64,000 nucleotides of DNA from Bacteroidota bacterium (GTDB lineage Bacteria > Bacteroidota > Bacteroidia > Bacteroidales > Tannerellaceae), in assembly GCA_023429375.1 (NCBI GenBank), contig JAEYVY010000007.1, forward strand, positions 124,001 to 188,000, given 5' to 3'. Of the stretch, positions 1 through 8,362 are shown one piece after another. The translations under genes and the position numbers were made by a program. The notes under the pieces are model-generated. The model did not search any database. It saw only the letters and a program-made list of their open reading frames with translations, and was not told the DNA's origin. Position 1 is the first letter of the stretch. Each line of letters starts with the position of its first letter.

Positions 1-281
1 CTGCGCCTCTTATCCCAGGATTGAAAATAAAACAAGGGGGGTGATTCTTATAATTCTCTTAAACCTTTCTTAAAAATGTTCTTTAAGTCTTATGTTATAG
101 GTTGTTGCAAAAGTCAAAACTTTCAGGAGAGTGTTTAGAGGTGTTACGGATAAAGCATTCTTCTTATTTAGACTGTCTAAATTATATGCTTAATTTATGA
201 ATCCCTCAATTTTTTACTATGATCCTTGATCCCCTTTTAGGATTGATCCGTTTCTTCGGCTGGAAAGGGTATATACCAAAT
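1..281. other. Left-edge intergenic region, possible end of an upstream gene
   Basis: No supported gene. A plus-strand frame is open from base 3 to a TGA at 39-41 and could be the last dozen codons of a gene starting outside the window, but the stretch is too short to identify. The rest is AT-rich with no clear hairpin until the tRNA terminator. Confidence 0.3.
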
Positions 282-317
282 AAAAAAACCTTCTGAAATG
301 TTTCAGAAGGTTTTTTT
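282..317 (-). terminator. Intrinsic terminator (bidirectional) after tRNA-Leu
   Basis: Perfect 10-bp inverted repeat (CCTTCTGAAA at 289-298 and TTTCAGAAGG at 301-310), flanked by an A run on the left and a T run on the right. It can therefore terminate transcription in either direction. It sits directly 3' of the minus-strand tRNA gene. Confidence 0.8.
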
Positions 318-319
318 GT

Positions 320-400
320 GCGGCTGAAGGGACTCGAACCCCCACGCCTCTCAGCACCAGATCCTAAGTCTGGCGTGGCTACCAATTACACCACAGCCGC
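320..400 (-). tRNA. tRNA-Leu (anticodon TAG)
   Basis: Read on the minus strand, this 81-nt segment folds as a class II tRNA. The acceptor arms GCGGCTG and CAGCCGC pair. The anticodon stem CCAGA/TCTGG encloses loop CTTAGGA, giving anticodon TAG, which reads leucine CUA. A long variable arm and a T-arm with GGTTCGAGTCC follow. The 3' CCA is not encoded and must be added after transcription. A -7 promoter box lies just upstream and a terminator just downstream, so it looks monocistronic. Confidence 0.95.
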
Positions 401-414
401 TGTTGATTGCGGTG

Positions 415-422
415 CAAAGGTA
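415..422 (-). promoter_or_regulatory. Bacteroidales -7 box for tRNA-Leu
   Basis: CAAAGGTA on the plus strand reads TACCTTTG on the minus strand, an exact TAnnTTTG match. Transcription would start a few bases before the mature tRNA 5' end at 400. Confidence 0.65.
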
Positions 423-476
423 GATGTTTTTTTTTCAAATCCAAATATTTTTCGTTTTTTTCTCATCAAGAAAAGA

Positions 477-3185
477 CTATTCTTCGCTTGGCGTATCAAA
501 CAATTTCATCTGACCGGTAATTTCGTCCAATATATCTGTACTGCTTTGTTCTTCTTCCGAATCGGTATCTTCTACCGTAGATGTGTCTTGTTGGGCTGGT
601 TGAGGAAAGCGTGTAGGTTCAAGCTCATTGATTGTTGCTATCTCGAACGTGGTGATACGTTTTCCTTTCGCCTTAAAGCCTTTTACAGCGATAAACTCTT
701 CGGCATCGATGATTAGCGGTTCGCGGAAGCTGTCATGCCCACCAAATACGATTTCAATTCTTGGATAGGCCTCATCTGTGAGCAGAAGCAAACGGCTCTC
801 GGCATTCTCTCCTAAGAAATTCTGCTTTTTGTTGCTGGATTCCAATTGGAAGCGCTTCAAATAGGGATAGCCTTGATCGGCATCAAATAAAGCCGCCGTC
901 CATACCTTATTGGCATCGAACTTCTCAATAACGAGGATATTGTCTTCGTAGTGATTGCTCAGGTCGAAGTTCGTCAAGTAGTAGTCTCCATTTCGTAAAA
1001 TAACCAAGATTTGGTCATCGCTACAGAATTCACCTAACTCATCTCCTCTTCCGTCGTAGTTGAGGCGTAATACATCGCGGTCAAACCAGACCATACGGCC
1101 TCCAAGGGTTGATACTCCTTTTTGTTTCAACGTAATCTTGTGGATATCCGCCTTAGTCAGGATATTACCCATCGACGCGCGTCCTTTAATAGCTATTTCG
1201 CTGAAATCTTTTTCAAATAGGAGCAGCTTCTGACGTGGCCTTGGCTTCAAGATGACTTTGATGGTCTCTGCCTCTCCGTTTGGATTGGCACTGAAGTAAA
1301 GTATGCGTGAGCCTTCTGTTCCTTTCGTCAGATCATATTCTTTATCGCGTGTGATTCCGGTAACGGCAAAGCGTTTGATAAAGTTACAACCTGCTTTTCC
1401 ATCTCTGTAGACGACATTGTATATCGTACGGTTGTCATTACGCTTAAATACGTTTACATAGAGGACGTCTTTTCCGACAAACATCTTGTCGCTGACCTTG
1501 ACTACTTTATATATACCGGTTCGATAGAAGATGATGATATCATCAATGTCTGAACAGTTACATATAAATTCGTCTTTCTTAAGACTCATGCCGATAAAGC
1601 CTTCAGCACGGTTTATATATAGCTTTTCGTTGGCTTCGACTACCTTCGTTGCTTCAATTGTATCGAAACTTCTTATCTCGGTCATACGTGGATAAGCCTT
1701 TCCGTATTTCTCTTTCAGCATTGCGAACCAGTTGATCGTATAATCAACGATAGTGTTCAGATTCTGATCTATAGCCTTAATATCCGCCAGGATCTGTGCT
1801 ATAAATTCATTGCTCTTGTCGGAATTGAACTTAAGAATACGGCCCATCTTGATCTCCATCAATCGTAAAATATCATCTCGTGTGACTTCACGAATGAATT
1901 GAGGTTTGAAAGGCTCTAAACGGGTATCGATATGGGCGATTGCCTCGTCCATCGTCTTGGCGTTTTCGAATTCTTTATCCTTGTATATGCGTTCTTCAAT
2001 AAATATCTTTTCAAGTGAAGCAAAGAACAGGGCTTCTTCCTTTTCATTCTTTTCTATCTCAAGCTCTGTGCGAAGCAATACCAGCGTTTGATCGGCAGAG
2101 TGCTTCAATACATCACTGACAGTAAGGAAATGAGGCTTGTTGTCTTTGATTACACAGCAGTTCGGAGATATACTAATCTCACAATCGGTAAAGGCATAGA
2201 GCGCATCGATTGTTTTGTCTGAAGATACTCCGGGTGGCAGATGAATCAATATCTCGACATTGCGTGCCGTATTGTCATCAATCTTTTTAATCTTGATTTT
2301 CCCTTTGTCATTTGCCTTTAAGATCGATTCTATAATCGATGAGGTCGTTTTACCATAAGGGATATCTGTGATGACTAATGTCTTATTGTCTAGCTTGTTT
2401 ATTTTGGCGCGAACTTTTACCGATCCGCCTCTTTCGCCGTCATTGTATTTAGACACATCGATGTAGCCTCCGGTCTGGAAGTCCGGATAGAGCGCGAATG
2501 TCTCACCTTTTAGATAGGCGATAGAGGCATCAAGAAGCTCATTAAAGTTATGAGGTAATATTTTGGATGAAAGACCAACAGCAATACCTTCTACCCCTTG
2601 CGCAAGTAAAAGAGGAAACTTGATAGGTAAGGTAATCGGTTCTTTATTACGTCCGTCATAAGATAATTGCCAGGTAGTTGTTTTGGGATTAAATACCGTT
2701 TCAAGAGCAAACTTGGAAAGGCGCGCTTCGATATAACGTGGCGCTGCGGCTCCGTCACCCGTCAATATATTACCCCAGTTTCCCTGACAATCGACCAAAA
2801 TGTCTTTTTGTCCGAGCTGTACAAGAGCATCACCGATTGAGGCATCACCATGAGGGTGGAACTGCATGGTATGACCAACGATATTGGCCACCTTGTTGTA
2901 GCGTCCATCGTCCAATCGCTTCATGGAGTGAAGAATACGGCGTTGAACCGGTTTTAGTCCGTCATTGATATGCGGCACAGCACGTTCAAGTATAACGTAG
3001 GAGGCATAATCCAAGAACCAGTCCTGATACATCCCTGAGAGATGATAGGAAGACCGGCCATCGGTTTTTACAGGAACTTTATATTCGGAATGCGTACTTT
3101 CGGTCGTCTCGTTATCCTGTTCGAAATTAGACTCTGGCTCGTTTAATTCTTCTTCTCTGTTTTCCGTATTGTTTTCGGGTCTCAT
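477..3185 (-). CDS. parC: DNA topoisomerase IV subunit A (GyrA/ParC family)
   Basis: This is the breakage-reunion subunit of a type IIA topoisomerase, which decatenates and relaxes DNA together with a ParE-type ATPase subunit. The 902-residue protein begins with an acidic, low-complexity stretch of about 40 residues. The DNA-gyrase/topoIV A domain follows, with GLKPVQRRILHSM near residues 76-88, the QFHPHGDASIGDALV region near 108-122, and the catalytic tyrosine at Y151 within AAAPRYIEARL. The C-terminal third is a diverged beta-pinwheel without an obvious GyrA box, which favours ParC over GyrA. The very C-terminus is acidic. No partner gene is adjacent. A -7 box precedes it at 3221-3228. Confidence 0.9.
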   Translation of the reverse strand: MRPENNTENREEELNEPESNFEQDNETTESTHSEYKVPVKTDGRSSYHLSGMYQDWFLDYASYVILERAVPHINDGLKPVQRRILHSMKRLDDGRYNKVANIVGHTMQFHPHGDASIGDALVQLGQKDILVDCQGNWGNILTGDGAAAPRYIEARLSKFALETVFNPKTTTWQLSYDGRNKEPITLPIKFPLLLAQGVEGIAVGLSSKILPHNFNELLDASIAYLKGETFALYPDFQTGGYIDVSKYNDGERGGSVKVRAKINKLDNKTLVITDIPYGKTTSSIIESILKANDKGKIKIKKIDDNTARNVEILIHLPPGVSSDKTIDALYAFTDCEISISPNCCVIKDNKPHFLTVSDVLKHSADQTLVLLRTELEIEKNEKEEALFFASLEKIFIEERIYKDKEFENAKTMDEAIAHIDTRLEPFKPQFIREVTRDDILRLMEIKMGRILKFNSDKSNEFIAQILADIKAIDQNLNTIVDYTINWFAMLKEKYGKAYPRMTEIRSFDTIEATKVVEANEKLYINRAEGFIGMSLKKDEFICNCSDIDDIIIFYRTGIYKVVKVSDKMFVGKDVLYVNVFKRNDNRTIYNVVYRDGKAGCNFIKRFAVTGITRDKEYDLTKGTEGSRILYFSANPNGEAETIKVILKPRPRQKLLLFEKDFSEIAIKGRASMGNILTKADIHKITLKQKGVSTLGGRMVWFDRDVLRLNYDGRGDELGEFCSDDQILVILRNGDYYLTNFDLSNHYEDNILVIEKFDANKVWTAALFDADQGYPYLKRFQLESSNKKQNFLGENAESRLLLLTDEAYPRIEIVFGGHDSFREPLIIDAEEFIAVKGFKAKGKRITTFEIATINELEPTRFPQPAQQDTSTVEDTDSEEEQSSTDILDEITGQMKLFDTPSEE

Positions 3186-3220
3186 ATATTTCTAAGCGGC
3201 TCATTTATGTACATCACATG

Positions 3221-3228
3221 CAAATATA
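3221..3228 (-). promoter_or_regulatory. -7 box for parC
   Basis: Minus-strand TATATTTG matches TAnnTTTG. It lies 35 bases upstream of the parC start codon. Confidence 0.55.
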
Positions 3229-3313
3229 AGAATAATACCTTGATTATACATGCATCAGTTTTGTCGATTACATCGTGATTCAGTAATGAGATAGTAGAGG
3301 CTGAAAAACAAGT

Positions 3314-3368
3314 TATCCCAAACATATATCTATGCTGGTTCAGCCAGGCAAGACACATGTTTGGGACA
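3314..3368 (-). terminator. Long hairpin 3' of trpB2, probable terminator
   Basis: Inverted repeat TCCCAAACAT (3316-3325) and ATGTTTGGGA (3357-3366), with an inner GCTGG/CCAGC stem. It begins about 35 bases after the trpB2 stop on the minus strand and is followed by a modest T-rich stretch. It probably terminates trpB2 transcription ahead of parC. Confidence 0.5.
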
Positions 3369-3401
3369 CTAAAAATATACTATTATCTCTTATTCGGGAG
3401 A

Positions 3402-4763
3402 TTAAATAATCTTTTCTACCGCTTCCAGATTTCTTGCAACATCTTCGTCAGAAAGTTCGAAGTTGGTCAAGTCGCCCGACAAGTATTGATCGTATGCTGC
3501 CATATCGATTAATCCATGTCCGGAAAGGTTGAAAAGGATAGTTCTCGGTTTTCCTTCCAGTTTTGCCTGTTCTGCTTCTTGAATAGCAGCGGCAATGGCA
3601 TGAGAAGATTCCGGGGCAGGAATAATTCCTTCTGTTTGTGCAAAGAGAGTAGCTGCTTTAAATGTGTCCAACTGTTTAATATCCACAGCGTCCATCAAAC
3701 CGTCTTTTCTAAGCTGGCTGACAATTGAGCCTGCGCCGTGATAGCGTAAACCGCCGGCATGAATATGTGCAGGTGAGAAATTATGTCCTAATGTAAACAT
3801 AGGAATCAAAGGGGTGTATCCCGCTTCATCGCCAAAGTCGTACTGGAATTGTCCACGTGTCAATTTCGGACATGAGGCTGGTTCTGCTGCAATGATACGT
3901 ATGTCTTTTCCTTCCGTTAGTTTGTGACGTAAGAAAGGAAAAGCAATGCCGGAAAAGTTCGAACCTCCTCCGAAGCATCCGATAACTACATCCGGATATT
4001 CGCCGGCCATCTCCATTTGTTTTTCTGCTTCCAGACCGATTACTGTTTGATGGAGCATCACGTGGTTCAGCACACTACCCAATGTATATTTACAGTTTGG
4101 CGTCTGCATAGCCAGTTCAACGGCTTCGGAAATTGCTGTACCTAAGCTCCCTTGGTAGTTTGGATGGTCTGTCAGAATCTTACGCCCGGCCTTCGTACTC
4201 ATACTTGGGGATGCTATGACTTGAGCTCCGAATGTTTGCATAATAGAACGGCGGTAAGGCTTTTGGTGATAGCTGATCTTTACCATATAAACGGCTAGTT
4301 CAAGTCCGAATGCTTTGGCGGCATACGATAGAGCTGCTCCCCATTGACCGGCACCTGTCTCTGTTGTAATGTTTGTTACGCCTTCTTTTTTGCAGAAATA
4401 AGCTTGGGCAATAGCTGAGTTAAGTTTGTGAGATCCCACCGGGCTTACACTTTCATTCTTAAAGTAGATATGAGCCGGTGTATCTAATGCCTTCTCTAAT
4501 CCTGTTGCACGTACCAATGGAGTAGGGCGCCATATTTTATATAAATCACGAACCTCTTCTGGAATTTCAATCCATGTGTCCGTTTCATTCATTTCTTGAT
4601 TAGCTAACTCTTTTGCAAATAGGGGATAGAGATCCTCGGCTTTTAAGGGTTGCTTTGTTTGTGGACTAAGAAAAGGCAGTGGTTTCGTCTTCATATCCGC
4701 AACGATGTTGTACCAAGCGGTTGGGATATCGTTCTCCTGTAATAGAAATTTTTTAGTGCTCAT
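3402..4763 (-). CDS. trpB: Tryptophan synthase beta chain, TrpB2 type
   Basis: PLP-dependent enzyme that condenses indole with serine to make tryptophan. The length (453 residues) and the N-terminal extension are those of the TrpB2 subgroup. The PLP lysine is K113 in SPVGSHKLNSA. ETGAGQWG at about 135-142 matches the carboxylate-binding loop, and GCFGGGSNF at about 262-270 binds the PLP phosphate. I start at the ATG at 4763 (MSTKKFLL), because the in-frame extension upstream is not like the family. There is no trpA or other trp gene alongside, so it is a stand-alone beta subunit. TrpB2 enzymes generally do not form the classical alpha-beta complex and may salvage free indole or act on related substrates. 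Confidence 0.9.
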   Translation of the reverse strand: MSTKKFLLQENDIPTAWYNIVADMKTKPLPFLSPQTKQPLKAEDLYPLFAKELANQEMNETDTWIEIPEEVRDLYKIWRPTPLVRATGLEKALDTPAHIYFKNESVSPVGSHKLNSAIAQAYFCKKEGVTNITTETGAGQWGAALSYAAKAFGLELAVYMVKISYHQKPYRRSIMQTFGAQVIASPSMSTKAGRKILTDHPNYQGSLGTAISEAVELAMQTPNCKYTLGSVLNHVMLHQTVIGLEAEKQMEMAGEYPDVVIGCFGGGSNFSGIAFPFLRHKLTEGKDIRIIAAEPASCPKLTRGQFQYDFGDEAGYTPLIPMFTLGHNFSPAHIHAGGLRYHGAGSIVSQLRKDGLMDAVDIKQLDTFKAATLFAQTEGIIPAPESSHAIAAAIQEAEQAKLEGKPRTILFNLSGHGLIDMAAYDQYLSGDLTNFELSDEDVARNLEAVEKII

Positions 4764-4876
4764 TTTATTTCGAATACTTACATTAATAATCTTTCTTAAG
4801 GTTAATTGCTTACAACCTGAAAGCAAAGGAACAAATAATATTTCTTTCAGCAAATCTAATAAACGAAAAATAAATC

Positions 4877-4884
4877 TACCTTTG
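4877..4884 (+). promoter_or_regulatory. -7 box for the tandem porin genes
   Basis: TACCTTTG matches TAnnTTTG. It lies 46 bases upstream of the first porin ATG, in the divergent gap with trpB2. Confidence 0.6.
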
Positions 4885-4930
4885 GCGCCAACTATACTAT
4901 TATTTAATCGATTACAACACTAATGTTAAA

Positions 4931-6157
4931 ATGAAACACTACTTTCTGTTGGTCCTTTTATCCATGATTTCTTCGTTAGCTTTTGCACAGAAAGCTGATT
5001 TTTCGTATAAATTCTACGGCTTTGTCAGGGGGGATTTGTTCTATAATACAAGGGCAAATATGGCTCCTGTGGATGGGAATTTCTATCTTTTCCCGTTGAA
5101 TGAGGTGCTGGATGCGAATGGGAAGGATTTAAACGCAACACCCAATGGGAGTTTCTATACATTTACAACCCGCTTTGGGCTTGATATCCAAGGACCAATG
5201 ATTGGCTCTGCACGCTCTTCTGCTAAGATAGAAACGGATTTTGGTGGTTTTTCTGCCAGTACAACTATGCTACGAATCAGACAGGCTTATGTAGCTTTGG
5301 ATTGGGATCAAAGTCAGTTACTTATCGGACAGACATGGCATCCACTTTTTGGGTCTGTCGCTCCCGATATACTGAATTTGTCGACGGGAGCTCCTTTTCA
5401 ACCTTTTAATCGTAGTCCGCAGATACGTTACCAATATAAAAGAGAGAATTTGAAGTTCACAGCCTCTGCACTATGGCAGTTACAGTATCTATCAAGTGGT
5501 CCGAAAGGTATGAGTGAGGATTATATTAAGAATAGTTGTTTGCCGGAATTATATGGAGGGATAGATTTTATCTCCAATAGCAAATGGATTGCTGGTGCAG
5601 GAATCCATTTTATATCCTTAGTGCCTCGCACAGTTTCAGAATGGAATGGACTGAAATATAAGGTAAACGAACGGATGAGCACTTATTCATACGAGGCTCA
5701 TCTACGCTATGTAGGGGAGAAGTTCTCTTTTGCCGCCAAATCTATTATGGCATCTGCCTTGGATCAGGCAGCATTGATTAGTGGATATGGGGTGAAGTCT
5801 ATCAATGAGGAAGATGGAGCATATGAATATACTCCATTCCGCCACTCAACGACATGGATTAATATTACTTATGGAAAGAAATGGAAACCCGGATTGTTTG
5901 TAGGTTATACTAAGAATCTGGGGACCAACGATGCGCTGATAGCCTCTGACAAAGTGTACGGTTTGGGCATGGGGATAGACCAACTGCTCACTTTTAATGC
6001 GACTCTTTCTTATAATCTTCCTAATTGGCAAATCGGATTTGAATATTGTCCGGCTACAGCTTGGTATGGAGATATTTGTGCTAACACAGGAAAAGTGGTA
6101 AATTCGCGGCCGAAAACAAATAATCGTTTCCTTGGTGTCATAATGTATTATTTCTAA
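4931..6157 (+). CDS. Outer-membrane beta-barrel porin-like protein (paralog 1)
   Basis: A 408-residue protein with a signal peptide (about residues 1-19, cut after SLAFA) and a sequence of alternating amphipathic strands ending in an aromatic residue (MYYF), as in outer-membrane barrels. Recognisable stretches such as FYGFVRGDLFYNTRAN, LRIRQAYVALDW and LIGQTWHPLFG resemble DcaP/porin-like proteins of Bacteroidota. The substrate is unknown. It is followed after 12 bases by a close paralog in the same orientation, so the two are almost certainly co-transcribed from the -7 box at 4877. Confidence 0.75.
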   Translation: MKHYFLLVLLSMISSLAFAQKADFSYKFYGFVRGDLFYNTRANMAPVDGNFYLFPLNEVLDANGKDLNATPNGSFYTFTTRFGLDIQGPMIGSARSSAKIETDFGGFSASTTMLRIRQAYVALDWDQSQLLIGQTWHPLFGSVAPDILNLSTGAPFQPFNRSPQIRYQYKRENLKFTASALWQLQYLSSGPKGMSEDYIKNSCLPELYGGIDFISNSKWIAGAGIHFISLVPRTVSEWNGLKYKVNERMSTYSYEAHLRYVGEKFSFAAKSIMASALDQAALISGYGVKSINEEDGAYEYTPFRHSTTWINITYGKKWKPGLFVGYTKNLGTNDALIASDKVYGLGMGIDQLLTFNATLSYNLPNWQIGFEYCPATAWYGDICANTGKVVNSRPKTNNRFLGVIMYYF

Positions 6158-6169
6158 CACAACTTTTAC

Positions 6170-7405
6170 ATGAAGTACTTATTGGTCCTATCCCTCTCTT
6201 TCTTTTGCTTTATAAGCAATTCTTTTGCCCAAAGAACAAATTTCTCTTATAAATTTTACGGACAGGTCCGTGCTGACCTGTTCTATAATTCACGTGCGAA
6301 CGTGGAGACCGTCGACGGTCTTTTTTACATGTATCCTAAAAACAAAGAATTGGATGCTGCAGGAAAAGATATAAATGCTACGCCTGATGGTAGCTTATAT
6401 ATGCTTTATTCGCGATTAGGAGTAGATATTACAGGTCCAAATATTGGTAACGCTGTGTCTACTGTCAAGGTAGAAGCTGACTTTCGTGGTGCAGGAAGTA
6501 ACTTTGCTTTGCTGCGAATCCGTCATGCATATGTAAACTTAGATTGGGGTAAATCTGATGTGACAATCGGTCAGGCATGGCATCCCCTATTTGGCGATGT
6601 TTCCCCTCAAGTATTGAATCTGTCTACTGGTGCACCTTTCCAACCGTTTAATAGAAGTCCATTGATTTCTTATCGCTATATTCATAATAATTGGCAGCTG
6701 AAGGCAGCAACGATTTGGCAGTTGCAGTATCTGTCTACCGGTCCGAAAGGAAAAGCGGAAGATTATATCAAGAACAGCTGCTTGCCGGAATTATATGCAG
6801 CAGTTGATTATAAAACAAAAAATTGGCAAGTAGGAGTAGGTGCCGATTATCTATCTATTTCTCCTCGCACGCAATCTGTTGTGAAAGATGCACAAGGCGT
6901 TTCAAAAACTTATAAAGTGAATGAGCGAGTGAATGCTCTTTCTTTCGAAGCACATGCAAAATATACGTCTGACAATTGGTTTATCGCAGGAAAAACATTG
7001 TTGGCATCCAATCAGGTGCATAATTCAATGATTGGTGGATACGCTTCAACAAGTATTGATCCAATTACCGGAGAGATGGATTATGTGCCGGTGCGCAATT
7101 CTTCTACTTGGATTAATGTTGTATATGGGAAGAAATGGAAGCCTGGCTTTTTTATCGGTTACATGAAAAATCTGGGAGCCAGGGAAGCTATCAATGACAC
7201 ATCTTATGGAGTAGGGTTGGATTTGGATCAATTACTTACTACACAGGTACAGCTGACGTATAACCTTTCGCATTGGAAGTTCGGTTTTGAGTATATGCCC
7301 TCTATAGCTTGGTATGGAACGGTTGACAAAGAAAATGGAAAAGTAAAAGACACCAATTCGATAACCAATCATCGCATATTGGGTGTTATGGTTTATACGT
7401 TTTGA
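6170..7405 (+). CDS. Outer-membrane beta-barrel porin-like protein (paralog 2)
   Basis: A 411-residue paralog of the preceding gene. It has the same signal-peptide layout (ending SNSFAQ), the same order of blocks (FYGQVRADLFYNSRAN, LRIRHAYVNLDWG, IGQAWHPLFG, NLSTGAPFQPFNRSP, SGPKG/TGPKG, EDYIKNSCLPELY) and the same C-terminal aromatic ending (VYTF). By eye about half of the residues are identical, so this is an old tandem duplication with room for different specificity. Differences concentrate in segments likely to be surface loops, for example an insertion around residue 240. Confidence 0.75.
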   Translation: MKYLLVLSLSFFCFISNSFAQRTNFSYKFYGQVRADLFYNSRANVETVDGLFYMYPKNKELDAAGKDINATPDGSLYMLYSRLGVDITGPNIGNAVSTVKVEADFRGAGSNFALLRIRHAYVNLDWGKSDVTIGQAWHPLFGDVSPQVLNLSTGAPFQPFNRSPLISYRYIHNNWQLKAATIWQLQYLSTGPKGKAEDYIKNSCLPELYAAVDYKTKNWQVGVGADYLSISPRTQSVVKDAQGVSKTYKVNERVNALSFEAHAKYTSDNWFIAGKTLLASNQVHNSMIGGYASTSIDPITGEMDYVPVRNSSTWINVVYGKKWKPGFFIGYMKNLGAREAINDTSYGVGLDLDQLLTTQVQLTYNLSHWKFGFEYMPSIAWYGTVDKENGKVKDTNSITNHRILGVMVYTF

Positions 7406-7479
7406 TCATAATAGAGCCATAAGGCTGATTTAAAACAAACAGAAGATTTAGTATAAGCCTCCTCGGTAAGTAATGTGAA

Positions 7480-7519
7480 GAGACCCTCAAAGTTTGGGAA
7501 AAACTTTGGGGGTCTTTTA
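7480..7519 (+). terminator. Intrinsic terminator after the porin pair
   Basis: GACCCTCAAAGTTT and AAACTTTGGGGGTC pair around a 5-base loop and are followed by TTTTAT. The hairpin lies about 75 bases after the second porin stop and is convergent with the NIPSNAP gene. Confidence 0.75.
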
Positions 7520-7545
7520 TTGTCCTCAAGCAATTTCATTAGCGA

Positions 7546-8319
7546 TTATATCTGAGAATAAGGAAGAGGGGAGAGTAGCACGTTCTTATTGTCAGTTGCC
7601 GTATTTGCATATTCAGGTAGATCCTTTATGCGCAACCATTCTGGATGTTCAACAAACTTCTTCCATACGGCATTGCGTGTGTCGATATCTTTATACCATG
7701 TCAGATAAATAAGAGAAGGCATACGTGGTCCGGCAAGTACTTCTCCATAGCAAACAGAATTGATTCCCACCGCGTCAAAAATAGGAATTTCGTCTATATT
7801 AAACATCCTCACCTTACGCTGATTTGCTTCTTCATTTGGACTTTTATAATTGCGGAATTCTAAGACGGTTCTGTTTTTATCCGGCATGATAAGCTTCGGA
7901 ATGCGGTCGAAAGCTTCGCAGAGGAATGTTTCGAATTCTGAATACACCGGTTTGACGGCTGATGCATCGTAAAAGGCTTGTGCCGCTTTACGAAAACTAT
8001 CTTTTCCCCAAATATCTTGTTTTACCTTATGATAAGTAGTGATATCCGGATAGACGAAGAGGTAGAATCGTTTTCCCGGTTTATCGTTTTGATCGAAATG
8101 AGAGAAAGCACCTACCTTAATGTTGAAACTGTTATAAGCCGGTATCAGAGTTTGTTGATAGAACTCATCTAAATACATACCATCGCCTGTCAACGAATAA
8201 ATTCGCCACTCATAAATTTCTTTTACTTTTGCTGAAGAGAGGTGTGCAGATGCGAAACTGTCTACAGCAGGAATAGCCGCCATAACACCGGCTGCTTTTA
8301 AAAAGTGTCTGCGTTTCAT
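7546..8319 (-). CDS. Exported NIPSNAP-family protein with Tat-type signal
   Basis: A 257-residue protein whose N-terminus MKRRHFLKAAG followed by an Ala-rich segment looks like a twin-arginine signal peptide. The mature part has two ferredoxin-like alpha/beta repeats typical of NIPSNAP (IYEWRIYSL near 34 and VLEFRNYKSPNE near 149). The molecular function of bacterial NIPSNAP proteins is not established. Related exported copies in Bacteroidota and Planctomycetota often sit near sugar oxidoreductase genes, but here the neighbours are porins and sugar kinases. A gap of 43 bases separates it from the kinase upstream on the same strand, so co-transcription is possible. Confidence 0.7.
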   Translation of the reverse strand: MKRRHFLKAAGVMAAIPAVDSFASAHLSSAKVKEIYEWRIYSLTGDGMYLDEFYQQTLIPAYNSFNIKVGAFSHFDQNDKPGKRFYLFVYPDITTYHKVKQDIWGKDSFRKAAQAFYDASAVKPVYSEFETFLCEAFDRIPKLIMPDKNRTVLEFRNYKSPNEEANQRKVRMFNIDEIPIFDAVGINSVCYGEVLAGPRMPSLIYLTWYKDIDTRNAVWKKFVEHPEWLRIKDLPEYANTATDNKNVLLSPLPYSQI

Positions 8320-8362
8320 AATAGTAAATTAGGTCAAGTTGTTAAAATACAAATAAAGTATA

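Noticed and set aside
3..41. Open plus-strand frame at the left edge that could be the tail of an upstream gene
   Set aside because: Only 12 codons are visible, which is too few to recognise any family.
219..296. A 25-codon ORF (starts MILDPLLGLIRFFGW) just before the tRNA terminator
   Set aside because: It ends inside the terminator stem, has no upstream promoter box, and such short frames are expected by chance.
4764..4800. Minus-strand GTAAGTA upstream of trpB2 resembling the ECF element
   Set aside because: The 17-base position holds GCACT and falls inside the coding region, so the second box is missing.
4764..4853. Longer N-terminal start for trpB2
   Set aside because: The extra 30 residues are hydrophobic and basic, unlike the family, and would overlap the likely promoter region.
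7466..7500. GTAAGTA tract after the porin genes resembling the first half of the ECF element
   Set aside because: No GTGTC follows at 17 bases, and the position is in a terminator region between convergent genes.
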